Shown here: in pieces, positions 11,402-24,079 of the stretch
Numbering within the stretch: position 1 is the stretch's first letter
How the letters are laid out: every line of letters starts with the position of its first letter
Assembly: GCA_036674765.1 (NCBI GenBank)
Contig: JARVKI010000005.1
Location: 1 to 64,000, forward strand
Source of the DNA: Seiridium cupressi
Lineage: Eukaryota > Ascomycota > Sordariomycetes > Amphisphaeriales > Sporocadaceae
Direction of reading: 5' to 3'
Length of the DNA stretch: 64,000 bases
Made by a program: the position numbers and the translations under genes
The notes under the pieces: generated by a model
Databases searched by the model: none
What the model saw: the letters and a program-made list of their open reading frames with translations, nothing else
Told to the model about the DNA's origin: nothing

Positions 11402-12774
11402 GTCGGCGGTCTATGTGATGATCGAAATCGTGTGGTTGGTTATGGAAGTGGAGAGTGGATTGGTGAATTGATTACGGCGTGCGAAAAAGAGGTGCTCAAG
11501 TCCACGCAGGGGCGCGTTTGTCCTGAAAATGCAAGAAAGCAGATGGCAGAAAGATACTGGAAAAGCGTCTCAGGGCAAGGCGGCGGCTCGGTTCGGAAGC
11601 CTAGTCGGAAGGCGCAATGATTACTAGGAGATACCGACGGCAAAACGGGGAGCGTGGAGCTGTGAGGATGTTGTCGATCGATGCCTTTGCTATAAGAAGG
11701 CGATGCGACAAAGGATGGCAGGCGCCGTGAATCGCGACTGTCGCTGGCTGTTGCCTTTCGACGCAAGCAACGATCTATCGCCACCAAACACGTCAGCGCC
11801 GTGCCCCAAAAATCAGCGAACCACCCAAAGCATCAAGTTGTACCTTTCCAATGCACAGGAAGTCGTTCCGGTGAATGCGCGTGGTGATGTGACGACGTCA
11901 ACACGTCTACGGCCCCAAGAATGTTGGTGCTTGTGATGGAGGCTGACAATTTCGAAATGCGAACGTCAAGGCAAAGCCAAAGAGAGCTCAAGCCTTCAAG
12001 GGGAGACAGGCATTAGTCTAGATTGGCTCTAGCGTTAAAAACGGGCAGTCACATGATCGTCGCCTTCAAGCCGTGCTTTCAAGTTGGGGCAGCAAAGCCT
12101 GGCCTGTCCGGGCCGTGGCCTTTCTATTACTAGCAGCTAGTTACTGCGCTCTCCTTAGTTGGGTCACCAGCATCACTGAGGGTGAACTGCACTGCAAAAT
12201 AAGCTGCCATTTTACTTCCATGCTATGAGCCTTCGACGCTTTATGGATTAATTCAATGATGAATTCAATGATTAATTTCCAACTAGATAACGATTTGTAG
12301 TATTTACAGGGCCTTGGCCTTGGACTCTCAATGACGGTGTCTAATATTGGGCTGCATTATTTTATAATCATACACATATATAGCTTTGGCAGGTAAAATT
12401 TCAACCATTGAGAAACACTGATCACCGCAGGGCCAGATACGAAGCCCTCCAACCCTTGTGTACCATACAAAGTCAACGATACGCTCTTGCCTGCCATTTC
12501 TAGCTGTCCGGTCATGATATACCAAGCTCATTGTGTAGCTCTGCATTCCATCAAAGGTGCTTGCTTTCATTCGTCGTACAATCAATTGTCTTTAGATCAC
12601 GTGACTAAGCCAGGAGATTTGGTTACGTGGTAGGTTGCTTCTGACAAGCACTTTCAGTTAATCATCGCAGTCCGTAACGCATAGAGGCCTTTTGATCTAT
12701 GACATTTTCGCATGTACTGACAATGAGCTCGAATCAAAGATAGCGGTAATTTGCGGTGGTGAAGGAACAAACAC
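11402..12774. other. intergenic, RPB2 upstream region
   Basis: Holds the RPB2 promoter and 5' leader. An open frame of 115 codons at 11440-11787 (minus) and one of 85 codons at 12328-12585 (minus) show no recognisable domain and are not called. Confidence 0.5.
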
Positions 12775-15198
12775 ATGAATGTGATGGAAGTCCCAGCAGC
12801 CCATCGCCCTCAATTCGCGGCACCTATACGGATTGATAGGACCGCCTCAAAGGCAGCAGCACCTGATTCTGCCAAAATTCATGTCTCTAACGTTCTAGGC
12901 ACACTTGGCGATACCATATCAGGCCTCGGAAACTGTGATATTGATGGAGCATCCGAATCAGGAGCTCAACGTCTCCCGCCTTGGGCTGTTGGTGGTGCAG
13001 AGGGATGCGTCAATAAGAACTCTATATCGCGACGCACGGCCTTTGTTTGGCATCGGCAGAAGATCCAGCGCGGTCGGTTTAGTGCCAGTAAGCTGCCCAT
13101 TGACGGAGATCCTGCCCTTTGGGAATTTTCGGACCAGCCACAATACTTTGGCGAGAAAGTCTTTGCAAGCGTTCAAAAATGCTGTTACAGCTCTGGAGTG
13201 CAAGTTTGCGATAACCCAATTTGCCAGTGGCGGCAGGAAGCTTTGAGAAAAGCTGCTCCGGTCATTGAGTAAGATGCTTTCCGGGAATTTATCTTTACTA
13301 TCGTTGCTTGTTGGTGGCCTAGCAAGAGCTGACAGACAGCTTGTTGAACTTAATCACCCCTTCTCGCAGTGAAGCAGGGAAACTGGCTGCGCCATACTGC
13401 TTGGACATTGAAGGCGTTCTCGACCTCTGGCTCTGGGCGAGGCGGGCAGTGTTTGGTCCTCGGGAAATCAGAGAGTACCCAGGAGATGAAAATCGTTCAA
13501 CACTTCCAGCACTATGGCGATCGCTGGCGCCCATACACGGTGCTAGAGCCTTAGACAACCTAAGTCAAGGCTGCCGTTTCGGGATACGTCCAAATCGGCT
13601 GTGGGTCGTTGCGACTCAGGGGCCGCATGGTATTGTTGATATCCCCCACATCATCAACGTTGCTATTCGAGGTGTGCCTGAACGTCCGAGTAACAAACAC
13701 AAGGATTGTCCCGAAAATCACTGCTTGTTGAGTACCGAGAGCAGTACCATGACGAAGCAAATGCATAAGTGCGGGAGGGGCGATTGCAGGGATGAAACCT
13801 TGTTCCCAGCAGAACTACTTAATGAGGTCTTTGAGAAAGCCGTGCCAACTGGCAGGGAGCCCGTGTGGTATAATACTGTATGGTATCTTCTTAGGGTCAC
13901 AGGGGCGTCAAGGAATCTCTTCGCTCAAGTGTGTCGATCTTTCAGCAGCCCAAGCCTGCCCTCTGCCATCCCTATGAGAAGTATCTCGCTATATTCCATG
14001 ACTGGTCAGACGGCACTGGCGTCGGGACGAAGAGTCCAGGGAGACTGGATACCTGCCTATATCAATATTTTATGCGTATTGCTCGTCATCTGGATGTCGA
14101 TGCGAGGGCATCTGGTGGGACACAATTTCGATCCCAACGGAGCGTATTGTAAGATCAAGAGCGATCAACACGATGCTGGAGAACTACGAGAGAGCAAAGG
14201 TCACGGTCGTGCATGACCAAGAACTGGTCAACTTCCCACGGAAAGACGACGGAAGCCCTGCAGTTGCACTAGTAGTTTCTGTTCGATTTAGTCGAGGTTG
14301 AACCGCTGCCGAGCTTTGGGCTTCGAGAAATCACCCTGTGAAGGTCCTTTTCGCAGATCCCAAGAATCCATCATCTGACCCTTTGATTGAAAGACTTGGA
14401 TGACGATATATTGGCTGCAGACTTGACCCTATGTTGGCCTCAGGTAAAGAAGACTTAGACCCAAGCACACGCCAACGACGCATGCTCAACTTATTCTCGC
14501 TCGAAGGCGGCCAATACAAGTCAGACAGGTCTGGTCGCATCACACTTGGATCCGGTACAGCAAATACAGGAGTGCCGTTCCCATGTCTGACATTTGACAG
14601 TACTACAGTGGCTGTTGATAGATCCCGGAGAGCTAGGGATGATAGCTCCGGAATGATGTTGTCGCTATCAGCTAAATCCCGCCTTAGCACTGTCCAAGTA
14701 TAGCTTCCACACATGATCCAACTAAAACTAATGAGGCTAACTTGACTTTTAGGAATTTAGCCTTCCGGATAGACAGCCTGTCTATATCTTTGAATCAAAG
14801 GACTATCCAAGCAAGTTCAAGGGCACATACAAGCCGACGAAAGAACCATTTACACATCTACAATCAGCCCTGGTCTTTGATGTTTCAATTCCCCATAACA
14901 GTATTCAAGAGTCCTTTTGCTTATCTATCGCGAAAATAATCGAGGGGTTCCGGGTTAAACCCTGCCAGTGCGATCATGATAATAGGTGTAAGGGGGCTGT
15001 AGATCTGGTTTGGTCGTTTCCCTATATGCTGCCAACTATCAGCAAGCTACGTTGCAAAGGTCTGGTCTGCACAATATTCCAGGGCGCGTTTCATATCGTT
15101 AGCGATTCCGGTGTTTGCAAAGACTTCCAGCTGTCGCTGGGACGCCATGATACCAATTCGTTGATGATACCTAATTTTAAATATAGGACTAGAGTCTA
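12775..15198 (+). pseudogene. decayed gene relic, family not recognised
   Basis: Coding-like protein segments lie in order on the plus strand but in changing frames with stops between them: about 12905-13246 (LNVSRLGLLVVQRD..., ending ITQFASGGRKL), 13341-13560 (a Trp-rich LDLWLWARRAVFGPRE segment, then HFQHYGDRWRPYTVLE in another frame), and 14756-15198 (about 147 codons without stop, containing CQCDHDN, VDLVWSFPYMLPTISKL and FHIVSDSGVCKDFQL). The composition and length of the open stretches suggest an old multi-exon gene broken by several indels. Introns could explain some frame changes, but not all. I do not recognise the family. Confidence 0.4.
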
Positions 15199-16847
15199 GT
15201 TCAATGGGTAATAAACCCAGAGTACTCTGATACATGTTTATCGCTGTTGCGAAAAGTGTTCTGAGTGTCTTTCTCCTTATGGAGGTCTCGTTCTAGAGGA
15301 ACGATAAATGACATGACTCATCCTGGTCAAATAACTTCCGGTTGACAAGGTTTAAACAGATGATTCCCACGGAGCGAATATTATCCTATGCATCCTTTGG
15401 AATTAACTGTTTGACAAATCACAAGCCTTTAGATCTAGCAACGCAAGGCTTTGAAATCATTAGAAAAGACATAAAATCTTTGATTCGCCTTGTATTGTGT
15501 GAGACTAATTTGTCTTTGACTGCTTATTTATCCACGATGACAGCTCGGTTGATACCGTGATATAAGGAACTTTTATGTTAGAATTTCTCAAATACGAAGT
15601 GAGAGAGAAGGCTTCTTTTTACTGTTTGGAAGAGTGTCCTAGTTCCAAACTCTTTTAATCCAGTGAATAGAGTAAAGTACATCAGGTACACAAGGAGATA
15701 CAACTTTATCTAGTGATTTCCATAAATTGTCTAGTACGTGAAGATTTTGTTTGTCGAAGGTTTCAAAACTTAAACCCTTTGCCCAACGATCTTATGTAAG
15801 TAATTAGTGTTCCTTTGAAATTTGAAATTCTTTCATAAAATCACACCGAAACTTAAGTCGACATCTTTCAGAAATATCATTGAAGAGATTTCCTATGCTG
15901 CGACTTTTACCCGAACTCAGCAATATAACAGGCTGAGTATAGCTCGCGTCCATGCTTCTTTGCATTTTGACGTTGACGGTAAAGAGGTGGATTCTATTAT
16001 AGAACTTGAATATAAGGTGAGAACGTTGACATATTTGTGCTGGATGTTTGCTTCAATTGTCTTTGACCCCGTAGTAGTGTTGTTGGTCTGTGTCACCATT
16101 TGTTGCGAGCAGTACAAGATCCGGATGACTTAATGACTATTCTTAACAGGACTGAGAAATTGAAGATGAAGGTGTTCAAATGATATCGGTCCAATTGATA
16201 ATTTATCACATCTTCTCCGGAGAACAATGGACGGAATAGGTGTCAAGCTCATCCAAGCTCCTACCAGTGAAATGGATTATCAGAGTTGACGAATTGTAGA
16301 AACCACTCATCCTTCTCCCTGGTACTCATGGATGACGACTGTCTAGCTGGCGGACTGAGTATAAACCGACGAACAAGTGAATTCCCTTGCTATATTAAGA
16401 GGTCAGCTTGATACCATGGGTATCTGAATAGTGAGGCCAGAATTGACTCCGAAATAAAGGGTTAAAAAATATGACCACATTTCTAATGAGCTGGGGTTCT
16501 CCTTAATTTGAGTACTCCACCCAAAAGCGAAATACTATCCACAGACCCGCATATTCCTACCATAATGCTCTCTTGTTCATACAGCAGGCAATACCTACAA
16601 GCATACCTTCCCCAAGGCGGTATGGGAGTTTGTTGCTCACCGGATAATAGGCTGGTGCTATGTCTTCTGACCACCACCGCAGGTATGAATCAGTGGTCTA
16701 TGATTATCGCACTTGCTCTGGTAGAGTGCCAGTCTGGTTTATTGCCCATTGAAAGAGCTTGTGGCTGATAGCATTCCAGGATCATACATGTAGCCAAAGG
16801 TTACCCTGGAAGGACCAACCACTTAAATCTCAGCCCTTTCGTCCTAG
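15199..16847. other. intergenic, no supported gene
   Basis: AT-leaning sequence. Short frames, such as 15822-16133 on plus, show no domain. Possibly further decay products of the relic to the left. Confidence 0.4.
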
Positions 16848-16970
16848 CCAATCAGCCTTACGTTTCTCGAGCAACAGTGTGGCAACGTCGCGCACAATGT
16901 AAAAAAGCAAGGGCCACGGTTGCAGAAACGCGAAACCATGTCGTACAATGATTGGCTCGCTTCCCAATCA
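16848..16970. promoter_or_regulatory. three CCAATCA boxes upstream of ATP9
   Basis: CCAATCA at 16848-16854 (plus), TGATTGG at 16949-16955 (the same motif on minus), and CCAATCA at 16964-16970 (plus), 217-340 bp before the ATP9 start codon. CCAAT boxes bind the HAP/CBF (NF-Y-like) complex, which controls respiratory genes in fungi. The cluster is seen in the sequence; its role is inferred. Confidence 0.5.
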
Positions 16971-17186
16971 TAATCACCGGTGTCTAGCATATTCCCTAAG
17001 CTCCCTGGTCTACCCGGGTCCCGTCTCGTCACACTTACCTATGGAGCTCCCCAGATTCCCTCCATCTTTTCCCCAGGTCATTATTTTAGGGAAAACTGGA
17101 TCATCTCTCTCTCGCTCTCTTCCATCCATCCTATTTCATGACAACTTGGGCACAATCATCGCCATCTTCATCCTCAAACCATCACC

Positions 17187-17787
<601 letters not shown>

Positions 17788-19196
17788 ACACGGTACACGG
17801 TATAGAGCACCGCGCAATTGTACCATGAGAGGCACTGGGCAAGATATGGGTGTGCATAGAAGCTGGTACGGTATAGACTGGAACCATTGTACTTTTAAAT
17901 AAGGTCAAAGGCGATAATACTATTTGATCAAGACTGATTAGTATATCATTGACTCGTTCGAGACCCACTACGTGGTAGTAGCGCCAAACAGGTATCCGTA
18001 GTGGCTCTGGACCCGCCCCCAGCATCGTGACCCTAGTCGCCCCAGTTTGAGTCCTGATCGCGTCCCAATCCGTACTCTTTTCATTCCCACTGACCGTGGT
18101 TAATTGTGGATCGTATTCCATAGACGACAGCATTCTGGCACGCCTCCCTGCTAATATCTACATCGCATGATCCCATTCTCCTCTAGGCGTGTTATCGGGT
18201 TTAGCAATAATGCCTCGCAGGCTTTGTCTTCGACCAGTCACAACCCTCGGTGACGGTGGCAGCGCCCAAGAAATATCTGCAGTCTTATCCACGGAGCGTC
18301 GGCGCGATGCGATACTTGCGTGTTTTGGGAAATTTTGACGGCGAAATATACGCCACTGAGGCTAAGCCACCACGCCAAGACTCAACGCGTGTCTGGCGCA
18401 ATGAATATGATTGATCGTAAACAGTGCGATCGTTAGCTCTCACAGCACATTTACGCAAGCAGGAAGTTATATATATAAGCATGGTGCGAAATTGGTGTGA
18501 CGATCCGCATGAGAATCATCCCGATCAAAATGTCAACGCGCCATGGTAGCGTCGCTATTGCGACAGGGTGCAGGTTACTGGGTTTATCTTGACACTTTAG
18601 AAGGTTTTCGAGCAACGCCAAGGCATTTTGTGACCCCTTCCCCCGTCTGCCCCTACCTAAATGCTAATCAGCAAACACAACGAGGAATGAAAAGTTGAAT
18701 AGCTCGATGTGGTACGTTTTTTCTTGCTCCGCCACAGCTCAAGCTAACCATGCTACGGAGACAGGCTGCATTCATTGGTTGGCATTGCCCAGTCTCCCGA
18801 GAAATCTTGATAGCCTCATGCTCACCGAAAACGCAACAGCTGATGTTTGAAGCAGAGCAGGATGTTCTGATTTAATTATCCGCTCGTCTCCGCCTTTGCG
18901 ATATATGCCTGGCTATTTAAACTGCAACAACGACCCTTTGTTCTGTATTTCTCTGGTGATATATGAACTTACTGAAGATGGGCTTTTTCAAGAGTCTGTA
19001 ATTTGGTAAGGTGAACTCCAACAAAGCAGCCAAGTGCAATTCCCCGAGAGAAATTCCGGGCGGTCTTTCATTTCGTCGAAAGCCAGCATGAATCGATTGA
19101 CAGACTGCGACCAAGCGTCATCACGATACCTCAAAATAATACCAATATTCGCTAATAGGTCCAGATAACATTCGTCTCTTATATATCGGCTTCAGC
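17788..19196. other. intergenic, no supported gene
   Basis: Contains the ATP9 3' region. Frames such as 17753-18133 (minus) overlap the ATP9 end and carry no domain. Confidence 0.5.
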
Positions 19197-20962
19197 AATG
19201 AGTCTACCGAATGCTTGCTGGATAATTTCCATCGAGACGATGCGCCTGAGTTTACTGCCCCGAGTTACGTGCGGGGAGTAGAGCCAACAACTTGTCCGAT
19301 CCGCGTAAACAACAATCTGTTCTACGTGAGACAGAACTTGCTTAATGTACTTCGGTCTATGAGAGATTCCACCCACGCTAAATATATGTGGATAGACGGA
19401 ATCTGCATCAACCAGCATGAGAATCAGGAGAAGAATGTGCAGGTAACTGAGATGGGGAATCTTTGAAGATTCTGCTCGTGTTGTAGCTTGGCCTGGCAAC
19501 GCTGATGCGAGCAGCGACTACGCAGTAAACTTCATTATCTCAGATTCTCGACCTACAATTTCTTGCGAAGGATGAGTGGCTCGATGATTATGGATTCTGG
19601 CGTTGTCGCGACTGATGAATACACAGTCCATATTTCTCACGGGCCTGGGCGGTTCAGGAAATGGCATTAAATTCAAACGTTGTCTTCCGCTGTGGCCACG
19701 GACCGTTTTATCGCAGGGACCCTACAGACGCTCTTGACATCGTCCGGTCAAGGCTATCTAATTTCAGAGCATCCATGCGACACTCGCCATATTACAAGGC
19801 TTATGAGGGTCTCTTGGACGACCTAGAAGACTCGAGATCAATCAGACTTCTTAACACCCTCAAGGACATCTTCGTCAGATCAAATAACGACACAATCACA
19901 TTTTCACATTTAAACCTCGAGCCGCTGCTAAATCTGTTAAGGGATCAAGAAGCGATAGATCCAAGCGATCGGATCTACGCCCTGCTTGAATTTATTGATA
20001 CACTGACACTGACTCTCAACTATGCCAGTTCCATCTTGGAGGTTTATTGAGAGGCTATCAAGTATTGTATCAACTTATCCGGAACCCTGGATATCATAAT
20101 CAGGGCCTGGGCAGATAGGATACGAACAACATGGTGGGAGATACTCCTTGATCCAGAGCTTCGGTTCACGGTACCTTCATGGATCCCAGTTCTTGGAGAT
20201 ATGCCATTCGGTGGTTCTAAAACGCGCACTATGGCTCGTATCAACGCAGACTCACTTGTGGGAAACCGGTCACAAGGAATCTACAACGCTCATTATGGAT
20301 CAACTGCTAATGTTAGTTTCGGTATTAGCGACGAAACCAGAGCCTATTCTGGGTCCCTTTTTGCCAAAGGCATAATGCTGGGCAAGGTTGAGCACGTAAC
20401 AACAAAGATTGTATCAGGAATCGTTCCCAAGGAATGCCTTGAAATGATCAAGGGCATCGCTGTGGATGACCGCAGTCAAATCCAGAGTATTTCCGAGTCC
20501 ATCTGGCGCATTCTATGCGCAAACCGGAATGCAGACGGTGGTCCAATGCCGCCCATATACCGAATGGTCTTGTTTCACCTTCTGCAAGGCAGTCGCGGCG
20601 TTCGCAGTATCGACACCGGAGAGCTGTTCGCCGAGCCTCATCCCAAACACGTAGTGAAATTCCTCAAACGTGTGCAAGCCTTTGGTTGGAATCGCAGAGT
20701 TTGCCGGTCATCTGACCAAGCCGGACTGGGAAAAGAATTGGTCGGTCTGGCCCCCTGAAACAGCCATGTAGACGACCGAATCTGCATCTTATATGGCTGC
20801 AGCGTACCACTCATACTTAGACCACATCACCAAGACGGTTCGAAAGGGCTCTGGAAGCTCATTGGTGAGACTTATCTGGATGGGGTGATGGAAGGCCAGA
20901 CTGTCAGTGACTCACCTGCTGACTTGTTGACTTCATTGGAGCAAATGTTTCAACTGCGATAG
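19197..20962 (+). pseudogene. HET-domain pseudogene
   Basis: HET motifs occur in order but broken across frames. The segment 19215-19466 carries PTTCPIRVNNNLFYVRQNLL and KYMWIDGICINQHENQEKNVQV, then stops. The continuation EDSARVVAWPGNADASSDYAV is one base out of frame from about 19455 and hits TGA near 19572. 19661-20050 carries RSRLSNFRASM and IDPSDRIYALLEF. 20201-20758 carries a long C-terminal part, and the final piece LYGCSVPLILRPHH...GETYLDGVMEG lies in another frame and ends at 20962. At least four lesions. The N-terminal LSYVWG-like block is also degraded. A separate gene from the intact HET gene at 3449-5806, and not closely similar to it. Confidence 0.75.
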
Positions 20963-21747
20963 AAAGCTGATTGCTTATTCATAGTAACAGTGTCTCTCTT
21001 GTCGTAATGATTGGACTGTTATGACATACATCTTATCATAGATTCGCGAGTAAGGCCAACTAGGACTAACTCGTGCGAGCTCTAATCAGTAGTTAACGCC
21101 TAAACAAAACTATAATTCGGTAGTTGAGATCCTCTCATTAACACATCCAGTCCAGGGTCTAGACCATATGAGTGCGCACGCACCAGTGGAGCGCCTCCCG
21201 GGCCATCCGCCCACATCCCCTCAAGCCTTTGATCCTCCTGACCCGAGGGGGCCGAGCGCCATCACCGCTGCCTCCAGCCCTGGAGCCACTATTTCTGGAG
21301 CTGACTCCTCAGTGTAGGCCCGCCGATTGGCTGTAGTTACCCCCTGCAGATCTCGTTCCAGAAGCCATTTCGGGGAATCCAGACCGGCGCACGTGTCGGG
21401 CTGGTTGATGACAGGGAATGGGGTCCATGAGCAGAGCGAAGTGATCGGTTGCGATTCGGGTTTCGGTGCTCTCTCCCTACCCCGGTCGTTCCAGCACTTT
21501 GGAAATGGCAGCTTACCCTACCTTTGCGGAAACTAACGATTGTGAGCGCAACCCACCTTTATCTTTTTCTCCTGCCCCATCAGTCGACGTCAGATCATCG
21601 GGAACATACTTTGTAGTTGCATGCGCTTCTAGATTGACCTGAGGCTCTGTCGGAGTAAAGTTTGAGCACGCATTGTTGCTAGATGCGACACGAGTCCAGC
21701 GTCGCAGCGGACGCTTCCGCTCCCCAAACAGACACACAGGTTCGGCC
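20963..21747. other. intergenic / possible leader of methyltransferase gene
   Basis: A 49-codon Pro/Ala-rich frame at 21168-21317 starts MSAHAPVERLPGHPP and ends just before a GTAGGC possible donor. It could be an upstream first exon of the methyltransferase gene or an upstream ORF. Otherwise no gene is seen. Confidence 0.35.
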
Positions 21748-23407
21748 ATGGCAACGCCGGGCGAGGGGGTTGCGACTGGGGGTGTCCCCGCGAAGGTGAC
21801 CGCCGCCTGCAGCGGCAGTGACATCGCAACAGACCTGGGGGAGGGCTCAAGTGCCCCGACAGCGGGTGCGGCAGCGGTTGTGGAAGCAGAAGCAAAAGTG
21901 GATGTGACAGAATCCATGGAGCCGCAGCCGCACCATGTTGAAGTGGGCGCAGTTTCCCGTGTCGCTGAACCAGAGGAATTCACTGCGACGCAGCACACAT
22001 ACGAGCATGCTGCACAGTCTGGCGAGGCGTCGTCTGAAGGATTGCACCCGGACGAGGACTCTAGCTCATACGGGACGCCGAGCTCATTCTCGGTCAGGCT
22101 GAGTGTGCGGAGCCCTGGAACCCAGGCGCACAGGAGAATGAAAGCTGAATGATTGCGCAGGTTGATACAGATGACGATGCAGACTCAGCTATAGGCAGCA
22201 TAACACAGTGAGTCTTGGATGAAGCGAATATACCGAATGGAGTGCTTATCCGTGGCTCCCTTCAGGAATTCAAGTATGTCTGCGACATCTAGCATTTACC
22301 AATTCGTTGAGGAATTCGGTAGGACCTTTCACCGATATAAAGAGGGAAGTGAGTAACTTACGAGTCCCTTGTATATGGTCCCGTAATTCGTTATTGATAT
22401 TAACTGGACGTATAGAATACTTTCTCCCTAACGATGAGGTGGGTGTTTCGCCATACCGATCATGGCTAGTGACTGATCCGCTCTCTTCTAGCAAGAGATT
22501 AATAGACTGGACCTACAACACCGGATAGCCCTGCAGGTGCTAGACTGGAAGCTCTTCCTGGCACCTATCGACAGACCAAACCGAGTCCTTGATCTGGGAA
22601 CGGGGACGGGCATCTGGGCAATAGAATTCGCAGATCAAAACCCCGAGTGCGACATCCTCGGTACCGATCTCTCACCCATCCAGCCTGAATATGTGCCCGC
22701 GAACTGCCGTTTCGAAATTGACGACGCCGAGGATGAGTGGATATATAGTAACAAATTCGACTATATCCACGGGCGCTATATGTGTGCCTTCCTGTCCGAT
22801 TTTCCGAAGCTGTGGCGGAACATCTATGACAACCTGCAGCCGGGCGGCTGGGTCGAATTCATGGAGACGCTGATCTACTTTCAGAGCCAGGATGGCTCGT
22901 TAGAAGGAACAGCACTGCAGCGATGGAACAAGCTGATCATCGAGGGTGCGTTATTTCTTCCTGACTTGACACAAGGGAAATTAATACGCTAAGTCCGTTC
23001 TCCTAGGGGTAAAGAATCTCGGCCGAAATGTCCTCTCCTGCATGAAGTATAAGAAATGGATGCTAGAGACGGGCTTCGTCAACGTCGAAGAGCGAAAGTT
23101 CGTCGTACCCGCCAACCCGTGGGCAAAGGGCCGCAAAAACAAGGAGCTCGGCGCCCTGCAGATGGTGAACAACCTCAACGGCGTTTACGGGCTGACCATG
23201 TCGGTGCTCACCAAAGGCATGGGTTGGGCCACGGAAGAGGTCGAGGTTCTCCTTGCCGACGTAAGGAAGGATATGAGTGACAAGGATATCCATGCTTATA
23301 TTACCATGTGAGTGTCTCTCCTTCTTTCCGTCTTGCGGATGTAACTTCGTGGGACTCAAGAACTGACGATTCGTAGCATGGTCGTCTATGGTCAGAAACC
23401 GTATTGA
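21748..23407 (+). CDS. LaeA-like SAM-dependent methyltransferase
   Basis: Seven exons by inspection: 21748-22092, 22161-22207, 22266-22348, 22416-22438, 22492-22945, 23007-23307 and 23377-23407, encoding 427 residues with every splice in phase. The N-terminal 115 residues are Ala/Glu-rich and probably disordered. The domain begins with DTDDDADSAIGS and EFGRTFHRYKEGKYFLPND, the usual opening of fungal TAM/LaeA-type methyltransferases. Motif I is VLDLGTGTGIWAIEFAD near residues 198-214, followed by GTDLSPIQPEYVP, DYIHGRYMCAF, QPGGWVEFME and the C-terminal YKKWMLETGFVNVEERKF. Relatives include the global regulator LaeA and cluster-associated methyltransferases; no secondary-metabolite synthase is nearby. 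The start is chosen for its good context (GGCCATGGC), but an upstream exon is possible. Confidence 0.8.
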
Positions 23408-24079
23408 CCTTGAGATGTGATCATGCGATCACTGATCAGACGTGCTTCGGGGTTCGACATAGATTATAGGGTCGACCTAGTGACATAGTAGATAACAGCT
23501 AGGAGACACACAAGTTTAACCAGCATTGGGAGGCAGCGATTTGCATTAATTGATAGATGGACACTGGCTCAAGTAGAGTCTGTCTTTGTCCTGTCATGAT
23601 ACCACCAGCGCGTCTCGCGCTCACAGAGCTTACGAATGATCTACGTCAAGACGTGATTAATAAACATCATCATAATTGTCCATCAATGGGAAGACGACGC
23701 TGTGAAAATCCGCGAGGGAGAGACTTTAACAACTTTCAGGTTTCATTGCTGTATTGCTATCTTCCAAAATGACAGGCAGGCTAGCTCGTTATCAAAGTTT
23801 CTTGCTCTGGCTGGTCTCGGCATGAACCAGTGGTAGCATAACACTGTATCCGATGACTTGAACAACTTGGGATGACGCTCCGTCCGGTTACCGACTCTTG
23901 AGCATCGTCGAACCTGTCCCATCGTGCTCCCTGATCCCCCCACGCTCTCCGAAAGAAACCACCGGCCAGTGTATCTCTCTGCATCTCTAGCACCATATCT
24001 TTGCCCAAGGGTGGTTTGACGTTCTGTGGACAGTCTTCTTCAGCCGATCGTTGGAGGTAGTTTCTGGTCTCCAGCACAC
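23408..24079. other. intergenic between convergent genes
   Basis: 3' regions of the methyltransferase gene and the minus-strand gene at 24080. No supported gene. Confidence 0.5.

Noticed and set aside
11440..11787. 115-codon minus-strand frame upstream of RPB2
   Set aside because: No domain, composition like non-coding leader DNA, and it overlaps the RPB2 promoter.
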